This document shows, piece after piece, positions 1 through 9,300 of a stretch of DNA of 64,000 nucleotides. The stretch's first letter is position 1. Every line of letters begins with the position of its first letter. The notes under the pieces were generated by a model that was given only the letters and a program-made list of their open reading frames with translations, was not told the DNA's origin and did no database searches. Both the position numbers and the translations under genes were made by a program. The stretch is from Roseiarcus sp963775575. Its GTDB lineage: Bacteria > Pseudomonadota > Alphaproteobacteria > Rhizobiales > Beijerinckiaceae. The DNA lies in assembly GCA_963775575.1 (NCBI GenBank), contig CAVZJG010000004.1, positions 310,001-374,000 of the forward strand. Direction: 5' to 3'.

Positions 1-2
1 AC

Positions 3-1088
3 CGCATCGGCGTCTTCCGCCCCAAGATGACCGAGGTCGCCGAGCTCGGCCCCGGCGAGATCGGCTACATCACCGCGCAGATCAAGCAGGTCGCCGACAC
101 CCGCGTCGGCGACACGCTGACCGACGACAAGCGCCCGACATCGGCGGCGCTGCCCGGCTTCAAGCCGGCGCAGCCGGTGGTGTTCTGCGGCCTCTTCCCC
201 TCCGACGCCGCCGACTTCGAGGCGCTGCGCGCGGCGATGGGCAGGCTCCGGCTCAACGACGCCAGCTTCTCCTATGAAATGGAGACCTCGGCGGCGCTCG
301 GCTTCGGCTTCCGCTGCGGCTTCCTCGGCCTGTTGCACCTCGAGATCATCGAGGAGCGGCTGGAGCGCGAGTTCAACCTCGACCTCATCGCCACCGCGCC
401 GTCGGTGATCTATCGCATCGCGCTGACCGACCGGAGCGCGATCGAGTTGCACAATCCCGCCGACATGCCCGACCTCGTGCGCATCGCCGAGATCCAGGAG
501 CCGTGGATCAAGGCGACGATCCTGACGCCCGACGACTATCTCGGCGCGGTGCTCAAATTGTGCCAGGACCGGCGCGGCGAGCAGGTCGACCTCAACTACG
601 TGGGAAAGCGCGCGATGGTGGTCTACGCGCTGCCGCTCAATGAAGTGGTGTTCGACTTCTACGACCGGCTGAAATCGATCTCCAAGGGCTACGCCTCGTT
701 CGACTATCAGCTTGCCGATTATCGCGCCGGCGATCTGGTGAAGATGTCGGTCCTGGTCAACGGCGAGTCGGTCGACGCGCTCTCCATGCTGGTGCACCGC
801 GACCGCGCCGAGGCGCGCGGCCGGGCGATGGTCGAGAAGCTGCGCGACCTGATCCCGCCGCACATGTTCCAGATTCCGCTGCAGGCGGCGATCGGCGGCA
901 AGATCATCGCCCGCGAGACCATCCGCGCGCTGCGCAAGGACGTCACCGCCAAATGCTACGGCGGCGACGCCACCCGCAAGCGCAAGCTGTTGGAGAAACA
1001 GAAGGCGGGCAAGAAGAAGATGCGCCAGTTCGGCAAGGTCGACATCCCGCAGGAGGCGTTCATCGCGGCGCTGAAGATGGATAGCTGA
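3..1088 (+). CDS. lepA: Elongation factor 4 (LepA), C-terminal part
   Basis: This is the C-terminal 361 residues of LepA/EF4, the ribosomal back-translocase GTPase; the N-terminal GTPase domain lies left of the window and the first complete codon is at 3. The reading opens with the LepA stretch VFRPKMTEVAELGPGEIGYI, followed by the EF-G-like and LepA-specific C-terminal domains and a Lys/Arg-rich tail. It ends MDS-stop at 1088. The last 120-160 bases recur twice downstream, at 3501-3621 and 3921-4062, which makes this 3' end look like an insertion site. Identity is very secure. Confidence 0.97.
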   Translation, partial: RIGVFRPKMTEVAELGPGEIGYITAQIKQVADTRVGDTLTDDKRPTSAALPGFKPAQPVVFCGLFPSDAADFEALRAAMGRLRLNDASFSYEMETSAALGFGFRCGFLGLLHLEIIEERLEREFNLDLIATAPSVIYRIALTDRSAIELHNPADMPDLVRIAEIQEPWIKATILTPDDYLGAVLKLCQDRRGEQVDLNYVGKRAMVVYALPLNEVVFDFYDRLKSISKGYASFDYQLADYRAGDLVKMSVLVNGESVDALSMLVHRDRAEARGRAMVEKLRDLIPPHMFQIPLQAAIGGKIIARETIRALRKDVTAKCYGGDATRKRKLLEKQKAGKKKMRQFGKVDIPQEAFIAALKMDS

Positions 1089-1114
1089 GCAGCGGCGAAT
1101 GTGTCTCGCGATAC

Positions 1115-1151
1115 GGGGATTTCAGGGGCTTGGGTGCCGTTTTGTGTCCGG
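1115..1151 (-). other. Possible relic of a helix-turn-helix gene 3' end
   Basis: The interval 1089-1435 holds no supported gene. On the minus strand, 1151-1115 can be read RTQNGTQAPEIP, close to RTENGAQPVEIP, the reconstructed tail of the helix-turn-helix gene at 36521-40063, and the bases are similar as well. It could be the stub left by recombination between lepA and a copy of that gene. The match is only about 12 codons and there is no stop at the same place, so confidence is low. Confidence 0.3.
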
Positions 1152-1435
1152 TTTCTAGACGGTGCCCGGAACGGGCGTGGGCGTGACCGGCCGTTAGTTT
1201 CGGGGGCGAGTGAATTATTAACTAATGAAATATGTTACTTATCGCGCGAACGGGCAACTCGCAGCCGCTCGCAAGGGCGGCGCGGGTTGCGAGCGTTCCA
1301 CTGACGCGGCGCGAGGGGTCGGGCGGGGTAGATTGAAATGTGAGCGGCAATTGGAAGGACGGGACATGTTCCTCCCGTTGTGAATGGTGAATTTGGATAC
1401 GGCGGTGGTATGTAGGAGTAAGGGAATCGACAGCC

Positions 1436-3464
1436 TTGGCCGTGCCGATGACGCCATTCGAATTGACGCTCCAGAGCGAACTCGACGTCGAGCGGCAACG
1501 CTTCGCCAACCAATGGCTATTCCCTTGGCACGGTATGACATATCAGGGCGGCGTTACCGACGTAGATGATTTTCGCGGGGGACGGATCCATTGCAGCGGA
1601 TTTAAGTTTGGGGCGCAGCAACAGCAGATTTTTTGGCAGGCTATTGGTAGGTATCTGAATCAGAAGGTTCACGAGACTTTCAAACGGTGGGACGAAGCGA
1701 CGCGTGGGTATCCGAGCAAGCTCCGAAACTCCTCGCTAGACGGAACAAGTGACTGCCTGCACCGCTTTGCAGCAACAATCATCCGTCATGCGACCGATAC
1801 AGATCGCCGATTGAGGGGGCAAGGATTTCCGAACAAAGTCGACCCGTTTGACGCTACGAGATATCACTCTGGAGCGGACGCGGAAATCGAACGGCTCAAG
1901 ACCGGCCACCTGGCACTTATGCCGGAGGAGAGGTCGCCGGAGAAGGTTGCACGCGAGTCGACCTCTCCGCCCAAGCCGATCATCTTCATCAGCTATGCAC
2001 ACGCGGACGAGCCGGAGCAGCCTGCCGAGGGTGAGGTCAAATGGCTTTCGTTCGTAACCGGCTATCTCAGGCCCGCCGTCAAGCACGGCGCGGTCGAAAT
2101 CTGGATCGACCGGCTCATGCGCGGCGGCGACAATGTTGATCCGGAAATCGAGAGAAAGCTCCGCGCCTGCGATATCTTCGTCCTGCTCGTGTCGCCCCAT
2201 TCGTTGTCGTCCGACTATATCATCGACAAGGAGATTGCGATCATTCGCGAGCGGCAGGCGAACTGCGAGGACGTCCATTTCTATCCGCTGCTGCTGACGC
2301 CGACGCCGAACATCGCACTCGACATTGTGCGCGACAAGAATCTCCGGCCGCGCGACGGCAAGTCGCTTTTCGAATATTCGGTTAACGATCGCTATCGGCA
2401 CATGTCGGACGCCGCGGACGAAATCGCGGAGATCGCGGGGGAGATCGCGGCGCGCAAGGACGTCCCGCCGCCGCTGGCGCCCTCACCCTCGCTCCTGCCA
2501 ACCTCACCAGCGTTGGTTCTTTCGTCGCCACGAGTAGCAACTGACGCTGAGCCACCACTTGCGCCGCTGCCGGCACCAACTGCACCGTCGCTGCACCGCT
2601 CGCCTGTATCCGCACAATCCGAACCGGAACCGCAGCCTTCACCGTCGCGGCGGGCTGGCAGGCGGCGCACACCGAAACCCATGATCAACGACCGAGAATC
2701 GCTTGAGCTTTGGCTGTGGCGCCAGAGCAGGAGAGTTGCGGTCGTGATCGGCGTGCGGGCCGCGTTGCGTGTCCTGCCGCAAGCCGTTCTCCCGCTGCGA
2801 CAGCCGCGAAGTGCGAAGAACTTGTCTGAGTTTTTGACCTTAACGGCCGCTATTTTTCGCGCTACCGCTTTGACGCGGGTCGCGGGCAAATATCCGTCTC
2901 GTGCCAAAGAACTGGACAATTTTGCCGCCAACCGCGCTGCAGCAGCCGCCTTCGCTGCCGCCCGCGCCGCTGCCGAGGCCGACGTCCGCGCCGCGGACGC
3001 CGAAGCGTTCGCATCATCCGCCAATGCGGCCGGCGCCGCTTTTGCGGCCGTCCGCTCCGCACGCGCCAGTGGCGCGGACACCGACGCAGTTCAGGATGCC
3101 GCCTCAGCCTGTCTTTGCGTCTGCCCGCGCGGCGACGCACGACATTTGGGACGTGATCCACGCGGACATTGGAGAGGTTCGAAAGGTCAACGCTGCCGTC
3201 TTGATGGACCTGCCTTTGTGGCTGCCCGACGTGCCTGACTGGACCAGAGAGGCCTGGGCAATTCTTCGGTCCAACTTACCTCGAGACCAGGATTGGGACG
3301 TCTGGATCGACTGGTACGAAGACCGCCTGCGCGGCGGCTCGCGAGGTGAGTGCTATGAATTCGTGTTTGCTAGCGTGCCGCGGGACGTATGGGACAATAG
3401 CCCTGCGGCGGCGAACGCTTGGATAAAGGAACACCTGCCGCTAAGTCCCGCTGCGACCCGATAG
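1436..3464 (+). pseudogene. TIR-domain protein, frameshifted near its C-terminus
   Basis: A TIR domain spans roughly residues 180-330: it opens IIFISYAHAD, contains WIDRLMRGGDNV and LLVSPHSLSSDYI, and has a candidate catalytic Glu in DKEIAII at residue 266. Before it is an N-terminal region I do not recognise; after it come a Pro-rich linker, a helix (VAVVIGVRAALRVLPQ) and an Ala-rich stretch. The conserved-looking end (HDIWDVIHADIG, DWDVWIDWYEDRL) is one frame over, in the frame closing at 3464, so one extra base is inferred near 3110-3125. Restored, the protein would be 675 aa. TTG at 1436 has an AAGGGA about 10 bases upstream; ATG 1448 is an alternative. TIR proteins commonly act as NAD-cleaving or nucleotide-signal enzymes in phage defence; that role is inferred here. 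Confidence 0.75.
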
Positions 3465-3500
3465 AGCGTGTTGCGTGTCGACGTGCAAATCGCCGCACAA

Positions 3501-3621
3501 CGCCACCCGGAAGCGCAAGCTGCTGGAGAAGCAGAAGGCGGGCAAGAAGAAGATGCGCCAGTTCGGCAAGGTCGACATCCCGCAGGAGGCGTTCATCGCG
3601 GCGCTGAAGATGGATAGTTGA
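3501..3621 (+). pseudogene. Second copy of the lepA 3' end
   Basis: About 120 bases match the native lepA end (969-1088) with roughly four substitutions, including the final codons for ALKMDS and a stop at 3619-3621. It has no start and no upstream lepA sequence, so it is a remnant. It follows the TIR gene directly. After its stop it shares the string tgagggcagggg with the third copy at 4062, but not with the native gene, which suggests copies two and three share a more recent origin. Confidence 0.9.
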
Positions 3622-3658
3622 GGGCAGGGGCGCCGCGAATTCATAATGAGGATCTGGG

Positions 3659-3919
3659 ATGAATTCTTTGGTGAGAGCTAAGAGCGTCCGCTTCGACGAG
3701 GACAGCTTCTGGGTCGAGTTGTCCGACGGCCGCACATTGAGCGTCCCCTTGGCTTGGTTCCCCCGCCTCTTGCACGCGTCTCCCGAGCAACGGGAAGCGG
3801 TGAGCATGAGTTCCCGCGGGCTTCATTGGGACGAACTGGATGAGGATATTTCGATAGAAGGGCTCCTGGCGGGGCGCGGCGATCAGACCCGGCCGCGCAA
3901 GAGCGTCGGCGCGGCCTGA
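3659..3919 (+). CDS. DUF2442 domain protein
   Basis: An 86-residue protein with the DUF2442 signature: a strand-rich start (VRFDEDSFWVELSDGRTLSV), then PLAWFPRLLHASPEQRE and a close at LHWDELDEDISIEGLLAG. DUF2442 proteins are often encoded beside DUF4160 partners and are regarded as possible antitoxin or DNA-binding components; no DUF4160 gene is present here, so this one is solitary. The ATG at 3659 follows GAGGATCTGG. It sits exactly between the second and third lepA 3'-end copies, so it appears to be cargo. The biochemical function is unknown. Confidence 0.85.
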   Translation: MNSLVRAKSVRFDEDSFWVELSDGRTLSVPLAWFPRLLHASPEQREAVSMSSRGLHWDELDEDISIEGLLAGRGDQTRPRKSVGAA

Positions 3920-3920
3920 C

Positions 3921-4062
3921 CGCCCGCGCGCTGCGCAAGGACGACGCCCGCGAGCGCGAGCTCCTGGAAGAGCAGAGGGCGGGCGAGAAGACGATGCGCC
4001 AGTTCGGCAAGGTCGATGTCCCGCAGGAGGCGTTCATCGCGGCGCTGAAGATGGATAGCTGA
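3921..4062 (+). pseudogene. Third, more diverged copy of the lepA 3' end
   Basis: It begins two bases after the DUF2442 stop with bases equivalent to the lepA codons for RALRKD, lacks about eight codons present in native lepA (the KCYGG region), then runs through RQFGKVDVPQEAFIAALKMDS to a stop at 4062. Several substitutions (for example Lys to Glu codons) make it the oldest-looking of the extra copies. There is no start codon, so it is a remnant that marks the right end of the duplicated segment. Confidence 0.88.
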
Positions 4063-4329
4063 GGGCAGGGGCCGGGCGCGCGCCGCTGTTGCGCCTTCGC
4101 CGACAGCCGCCCGCCGGCCCGAGCAGCGCTCGCCGTCGACGCTGCGGCGATGGCGCGGCGCTTCCCATGAATTCTCCAGCGTTCGATCCTTGCTCTACGA
4201 CGCCAACGATCGCGGTAAGTATCATATTAAGTAAAGATTGCTGCGTTTGTCTCGAACCTTTCGTTGTTTTACGTCCCATTAATCGGGCCGCCTTAACCTC
4301 CGCAAACAGGTGGGATAGGCGCGGCGCTA
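4063..4329. promoter_or_regulatory. Gene-free leader of the GGDEF-EAL gene
   Basis: There is no supported gene here. The right half (about 4200-4300) is markedly richer in A and T than its surroundings and probably contains the promoter of the downstream signalling gene. I see no clear -35/-10 pair to name. Confidence 0.35.
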
Positions 4330-7074
4330 ATGGGCTCGGCTCCGATCGCAGCGGCGGAGGATATTCATTTGCTCGCAAATCCGGCAAAGCGCGCCAAGGG
4401 CGCGCTCGACAAATCCGGCATCGCCGCGCTCGCGCGCGCGGCGAGCGAGTCCCATGAAGTCGTCGAGCGCGACCTTCGGGCCGAGATCGCGACGCTCGAG
4501 GCGGAGGCGCGGCGCTGTCAGACCACCATCGACGCCATCACGCTGGGCGTTTGCCGTTTCGACGACGAGGGCCGGCTGATCGTGAGCAACCGCCGCTATC
4601 GGGAAATCTATCGACTTGCGCCCGAGCAAGTTCGTCCGGGCGCGACGCCGCCTGAGATCGCGGAGCTTCGCGTCGCCGCGGGAACATCCGCAATCGCCGG
4701 CGACGCCGATCTCGCCTTGGCCCGTTCGACCCATTCGTCCGCCGCCTCGAGAACCTGGACCGACGAGCTGAACGACGGGCGGTTGATCCAAGTCTGTCAC
4801 CAGCCAGTGCCCGACGGCGGCTGGGTGGAGACGCATGAGGACGTCACCGGACTGAAGGCCAAGCGCGATGCGGCGAACGAGCGCCTCTCGCTCCAGACGC
4901 TGATCGACTGGGTGCCCGCCATTCTCTGGATCAAGGACGTCAAGAGCCGCTTCATCGTCGCCAACAAAGCTTCAGCGGCCAAAATTGGCCGGGCGGGGCC
5001 CGAAGATTTGATCGGCAAGGTGGACTTCGAACTTCATCCACTGGAGACTGCGCAGCAGTACTTCGACGATGAACAGAGGATCATCCATTCCGGACAGCCG
5101 ATGATCGAAAAAGAAGAATACGTGATCGACGCCTCGGGCGTCAAAACTTGGATCACGACGACGAAGGTGCCGCTACGCAACGACAACAACGAAATCTTCG
5201 GGTTGATCGGCATCTCGCGCGACATCACCGAACGCAGACTGGCCGACGCTCTACGCGACGGGCAGGCGCAAATCCTCGAGATGATTGCGATGGGCGCGTC
5301 GCTCGAAGACGTGCTCGATCGCCTCATGCACCTGGTCGAATCCCAGTTGACCGGGATATTCGGCTCCATCCTGCTGGTCGACGGGGATGGGACGCGCCTG
5401 CGCCTCGGCGCCGCGCCGAACCTGCCCGAGGCCTATGTCAAGGCCATCGACGGCATGCCGATCGGTCCGCGGGAGGGGTCGTGCGGCACGGCCGCCTATC
5501 GGCGAGAAGCCGTCATCGTCGCCGATGCGCAGACCGACCCGTTGTTGGCCGATTACAGGGACTTGGCCGCCGCGAATGGGCTTCGTTCATGCTGGTCGAC
5601 GCCGATCCTGTCGCATGACGGCGGGGTGCGGGGCGTCTTTGCGATGTATTCGAAGGAAGCGCGCGAACCCTCGCCGGTTGAAATGCGGCTCATCGACATC
5701 GCCACCCACATGGCCGGCATCGCCATCGAACGCAAGCTCGCCGAAGAACGCATTCAATTCATGGCCAACCATGACGCGCTGACCGGGCTTGCGAACCGCG
5801 CTTTGCTGAACGATCGTCTCTCGCAAGCCTTGCTGCGCGCGCAACGATGCGGCCGTTGGGCGACGGTGGTGTTCGTCGATCTCGACAATTTCAAATGCAT
5901 CAACGACAGTCTGGGCCACAGCGCCGGCGACGAACTGTTGAAGGTCGTCGCCAGCCGGATGGTCGCCTGCGTGAAAGCGACCGACACGGTGGTGCGGGTC
6001 GGCGGCGACGAATTCGTCATCCTGCTGCTCGATCAACCCAAGAGCGCGGAGAACGTCGCCACGATCCTGCAAAGAATCCGAAATGCGATCGCAGAGCCGG
6101 TTCATCTCGATGGTCACACGTTTCGCGTGACGAGCAGCCTCGGCGTCGCGAATTATCCCGACGACGGGACGAACGCCGAGAAGTTGCTGGCCAACGCCGA
6201 CGCGGCGGTGTACCGCGCCAAGCAAGTCGGTCGGGACAATTTCCAGTTCTACACGCCCGCGTTGAACGCCAAGGTTCGCGAGAAATTCACCCTGCAGGAG
6301 GAGCTGCGCGACGCCATCCCGCGTCGCCAGTTCGTTCTGCACTATCAGCCGCTGGTCGACCTGCGGACGGGGCGCGTCTTCGCGGTCGAAGCATTGATTC
6401 GCTGGAACCACCCGACGTTGGGATTGATGGTTCCGATGAAGTTCATCCCCCTGGCCGAGGAAACCGGCCTGATCGTGCCGATCGGCGATTGGGTGCTTCA
6501 CGAAGCCTGTCGCCAGAACAAGGCCTGGCAGGACGCGGGCCTGCCGGCGATGAACGTCTGCGTGAACGTATCGGCGCGACAGTTCAGGGATGCGCAGTTG
6601 ATCGGAAATGTCGTCAGCGCGCTCGGCGCGAGCGGATTGGCGGCCAAGCATCTCGAACTGGAGCTGACCGAAAGCCTGATCATGCAGGACATCGAGCAGG
6701 CGGTCGCGACCATGAAGGCGTTGCAAGGGCTGGGCGTCCAGCTCTCGATCGACGACTTCGGCATCGGCTATTCCAGCCTCAGCGCGCTGAAGACGTTTCC
6801 GGTGTCGAGGTTGAAAATCGACAAGTCGTTCATCGACGATCTCGCTGACAACGAGGACGACAGAGCCGTCGCCTCCGCGGTGATTTCCTTGGGAAAGAAG
6901 CTCAATATGAGGGTCATCGCCGAAGGCGTCGAAACCGACGAGCAACTCGCGTTCTTGCGCGAAAACCATTGCGACGAAATGCAGGGCTATCGCTTCAGCA
7001 GGCCGGTCGCGGCGAAAGAACTCGAGGCGCTTCTCGCGGCGCGGGCCTGGCCGGAGCCCGGCGCGTCGCCATGA
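4330..7074 (+). CDS. PAS-PAS-GAF-GGDEF-EAL cyclic-di-GMP signalling protein
   Basis: A 914-residue soluble sensor that should make and/or break cyclic di-GMP. Domains in order: an N-terminal coiled segment, PAS (about 55-160), PAS with ITERRLA exit (about 170-300), GAF (about 310-470), GGDEF (about 475-640) and EAL (about 650-905). The diguanylate cyclase signature GGDEF is intact at 558-562 and the phosphodiesterase signature EAL is intact at 687-689. The inhibitory RxxD site upstream of GGDEF reads KATD, so product inhibition may be weak. No membrane segment is evident, and the signal sensed is unknown. ATG 4330 has only a weak ribosome site; a nearby in-frame start is possible. Confidence 0.92.
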   Translation: MGSAPIAAAEDIHLLANPAKRAKGALDKSGIAALARAASESHEVVERDLRAEIATLEAEARRCQTTIDAITLGVCRFDDEGRLIVSNRRYREIYRLAPEQVRPGATPPEIAELRVAAGTSAIAGDADLALARSTHSSAASRTWTDELNDGRLIQVCHQPVPDGGWVETHEDVTGLKAKRDAANERLSLQTLIDWVPAILWIKDVKSRFIVANKASAAKIGRAGPEDLIGKVDFELHPLETAQQYFDDEQRIIHSGQPMIEKEEYVIDASGVKTWITTTKVPLRNDNNEIFGLIGISRDITERRLADALRDGQAQILEMIAMGASLEDVLDRLMHLVESQLTGIFGSILLVDGDGTRLRLGAAPNLPEAYVKAIDGMPIGPREGSCGTAAYRREAVIVADAQTDPLLADYRDLAAANGLRSCWSTPILSHDGGVRGVFAMYSKEAREPSPVEMRLIDIATHMAGIAIERKLAEERIQFMANHDALTGLANRALLNDRLSQALLRAQRCGRWATVVFVDLDNFKCINDSLGHSAGDELLKVVASRMVACVKATDTVVRVGGDEFVILLLDQPKSAENVATILQRIRNAIAEPVHLDGHTFRVTSSLGVANYPDDGTNAEKLLANADAAVYRAKQVGRDNFQFYTPALNAKVREKFTLQEELRDAIPRRQFVLHYQPLVDLRTGRVFAVEALIRWNHPTLGLMVPMKFIPLAEETGLIVPIGDWVLHEACRQNKAWQDAGLPAMNVCVNVSARQFRDAQLIGNVVSALGASGLAAKHLELELTESLIMQDIEQAVATMKALQGLGVQLSIDDFGIGYSSLSALKTFPVSRLKIDKSFIDDLADNEDDRAVASAVISLGKKLNMRVIAEGVETDEQLAFLRENHCDEMQGYRFSRPVAAKELEALLAARAWPEPGASP

Positions 7075-7132
7075 GCGCGACCGTCGTGGTCCAACGACGC
7101 CGAGCGGCGCGCGCCTTGAAAATTACGCCGGC

Positions 7133-7684
7133 TCAGCGCCCGTAAAGGCCGGTCAAGGTCGCCTTGGCCAACGCATGGAGCTTCAGGGCGAGGCCGACGG
7201 CGGCCGCCGAGGCGCGCTCGTCCGCGTCGAGCTTCTCGACGTCCACGGCGTAGACGGTGAATTGATAGCGGTGCGGCTTGTCGCCCTTGGGCGGGCAGGG
7301 GCCGCCGTAACCGGGGGCGCCGAAACCGCTGCGGCTCTGCGTCGCGCCCTTGGGCGCCGTGGCGCTGTTGGGATCGCCCGCGCCCTTCGGCAGGCTGGAA
7401 ACGTCGGCCGGAATATTGAAGACCGCCCAATGCCAAAAGCCGCCTGCCGGCGCGTCGGGATCGAAGAGGGTGAGCGCGAAGCTCTTCGCGCCCGCCGGCG
7501 CGCCCGACCAGCTCAACGCCGGCGAAACATTCTTGCCCGGGCAGCCGAAGCCGTTGAACGCCTGTTCGTCGGGGATGCGCGCGCCGGGCTCGATGTCGGG
7601 GCTCGTCAGCGACATCGCGCGCGCGGCGCCGACGCCCGCCAGGGTCGCCATGGCGACGGATACGGCCAATGCTTGGGCGATCAT
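7133..7684 (-). CDS. YbhB/YbcL-family PEBP-like exported protein
   Basis: A 183-residue protein of the Raf kinase inhibitor-like (phosphatidylethanolamine-binding) family. Residues 1-22 look like a signal peptide ending AARA. The mature part has the family motifs FALTLFDPDAPAGGFWHWAV and YGGPCPPKGDKPHRYQFTVYA. The start at 7684 is chosen because AGGGGAG lies just upstream and it gives a proper signal peptide; the reading frame extends further upstream without support. Its bacterial role is not well defined. It is convergent with the GGDEF-EAL gene. Confidence 0.9.
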   Translation of the reverse strand: MIAQALAVSVAMATLAGVGAARAMSLTSPDIEPGARIPDEQAFNGFGCPGKNVSPALSWSGAPAGAKSFALTLFDPDAPAGGFWHWAVFNIPADVSSLPKGAGDPNSATAPKGATQSRSGFGAPGYGGPCPPKGDKPHRYQFTVYAVDVEKLDADERASAAAVGLALKLHALAKATLTGLYGR

Positions 7685-7789
7685 CGAAGTCTCCCCTTGC
7701 TGTCGCGTCGCGCCAACGCCGCGACGCGGCGGCCATTGTCTTGCGTCGCCGCCGCTTGGCAAGCGAAAACCGCAATCATGCGCCGGCGG

Positions 7790-8632
7790 TCAACCGACGG
7801 GGACGGCGAGCAAGGGCCAATGCGCGTCGTCGACCACCCGCGCGCTCGTGCTTCCGCGCACCGCGTCCAACAGGCCGTGCCGTCCCGCGGTCGGCATGGC
7901 GATGATGTCGGCCTGCAGTTCGTCGGCGGTGCGAAGGATCGTGTCGACCACGGGACCCTCGCGCAGGATCATCGGCAGGCCGAGGGGTTTGCCCCGCTCA
8001 TCGGTCAGCTCGGGCGCGCGCTCTCCGACATGCAGCAACTGGACGCTCGCGTCGCAACCCACCAGTTTGATCATGGCTTCAACGCGACGGATCGCGAGGA
8101 TGCTGGGCAAATCGGCGTCGATAGGCATGAGAACGGTCTTCAAAGCCAGCGCGCCGGTGGCGAAGTCGATGAATCCCCTGGCGCCTTCGCGCAAGAACAG
8201 ACTCATGGTGCGCAGCTGGCGCAACACGCTCTGGTGGACGGGCGCGTCGAGCCAACGGGTCAGCGCCTTGTGCTGGTAGGTGGCGAGCACGACGATATTC
8301 CATGGCCGATCTTCGAGAAACTGCAGAATCCCGGTGCGCGCGTTGCGGGCTACGACGCTCGCGCTCGACACTTGCACGTCGAGTTCCGATTCCCAACGAT
8401 CGTACGGCGTGTCCTCGGCCAGCTTCTTCCAGCGCACCAGAAGGTCGCGCACATGGCGAAGCCCCAGCGTCTGCGCGAAGAAGGCTTCGCCTTCGTCTCT
8501 CACCTGGAGCAGGCACAAATGGGATTTCGACGCCAGCGTCATCGCCACGGCGTGAGCGAACGCCGAGGCGTCGCCGGGCGCAAAGTCGGTCGGATGGACG
8601 ATCGTCGTGCGCGTCGTTTTTGCTGAATCCAT
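7790..8632 (-). CDS. Tandem universal stress protein (UspA family)
   Basis: A 280-residue protein with two Usp folds. The first starts TTIVHPTDFAPGDASAFAHA and the second begins near residue 165 (LKTVLMPIDADLP). The second ends ADIIAMPTAGRHGLLDAVRG then STSARVVDDAHWPLLAVPV, resembling the nucleotide-binding loop, though its spacing is shorter than the classical G-2x-G-9x-G pattern. Such double-domain Usps are cytoplasmic stress proteins; the ligand is not predictable. The start at 8632 follows AAAGG. It appears to be a single-gene unit. Confidence 0.88.
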   Translation of the reverse strand: MDSAKTTRTTIVHPTDFAPGDASAFAHAVAMTLASKSHLCLLQVRDEGEAFFAQTLGLRHVRDLLVRWKKLAEDTPYDRWESELDVQVSSASVVARNARTGILQFLEDRPWNIVVLATYQHKALTRWLDAPVHQSVLRQLRTMSLFLREGARGFIDFATGALALKTVLMPIDADLPSILAIRRVEAMIKLVGCDASVQLLHVGERAPELTDERGKPLGLPMILREGPVVDTILRTADELQADIIAMPTAGRHGLLDAVRGSTSARVVDDAHWPLLAVPVG

Positions 8633-8799
8633 CGTGTCGGCTGCCTTTGACTCCCCCGCCTGCGAGGGATCGCACTCTATTGCGCCGTGGTTGAGCGAGG
8701 CTGGATCGTGGCGAAAGCGCGGTCACGGGTCTGGGCGGCGACACGCGGCTTCGGCGGGTCGAGAAAGGCCTCGAGACGGCGCGTCGGGGCGCGGGCCTC

Positions 8800-9300
8800 C
8801 TATTCCGGCGAAACGATGAGAGAAATATCGGGGCTCTTCACGTCGCTGAGCTGGATCGTCAGCGGCTTGGCCGCGAGCGGAAACTTGACGCTCCGGCGCA
8901 GGCCCGGGCAGTCCGGCGCGCCGCTGACGGCGACGGGCTTGAGGAAGCGCCCGTCCTGGACGACGTCGATCCAACCCGCGTCGGAGAGGCTGACCTTGAA
9001 AGTCCCGGCCGCGGCCGGCGCATCGAGCTTGATCGCGCCGGCGTAGCTCGGCGAGGCCTTCGGCGACCTTTCCGGCGCCAGCTCCAGCTTCGCCTCCGCC
9101 AGGGGGACCAGATGCACGCTCGCCGCGGCGTCGAAGCCCAGCGTCGCGCCGGGTTCGAGCCGCGCCGTCGGCGCCGAGAGCGCCGAACGCTCGTGGGCGA
9201 GCGGCCATTTGAACTTGTCGCAGCCGCCCGGCTCCCCCGCCTGCGCAAACGCGGGGCAGAAAAGCGCCGCGACCAGCAGAACGCGCGCGAGCGGGCTCAT
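8800..9300 (-). CDS. Conserved exported protein of unknown function
   Basis: A 166-residue protein with a clear signal peptide (MSPLARVLLVAALFCPAFAQ, cleavage near residue 22). The mature part opens with Cys in GGCDKFKWPL and contains IDVVQDGRFLKP and CPGLRRSVKFPLAAKPLTIQ. I recognise it as a family seen in related bacteria but know no function. Its start overlaps the stop of the upstream mop gene in an ATGA, so the two are translationally coupled and may share a periplasmic or metal-related role; that is inference from position only. Confidence 0.75.
   Translation of the reverse strand: MSPLARVLLVAALFCPAFAQAGEPGGCDKFKWPLAHERSALSAPTARLEPGATLGFDAAASVHLVPLAEAKLELAPERSPKASPSYAGAIKLDAPAAAGTFKVSLSDAGWIDVVQDGRFLKPVAVSGAPDCPGLRRSVKFPLAAKPLTIQLSDVKSPDISLIVSPE

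Noticed and set aside
3100..3130. Programmed frameshifting in the TIR gene
   Set aside because: No slippery heptamer, Shine-Dalgarno-like stimulator or stem-loop is evident at the shift; a plain indel is simpler.
3659..3919. DUF2442 gene as half of a toxin-antitoxin pair
   Set aside because: No DUF4160 or other partner frame exists on either side; the flanks are lepA remnants.
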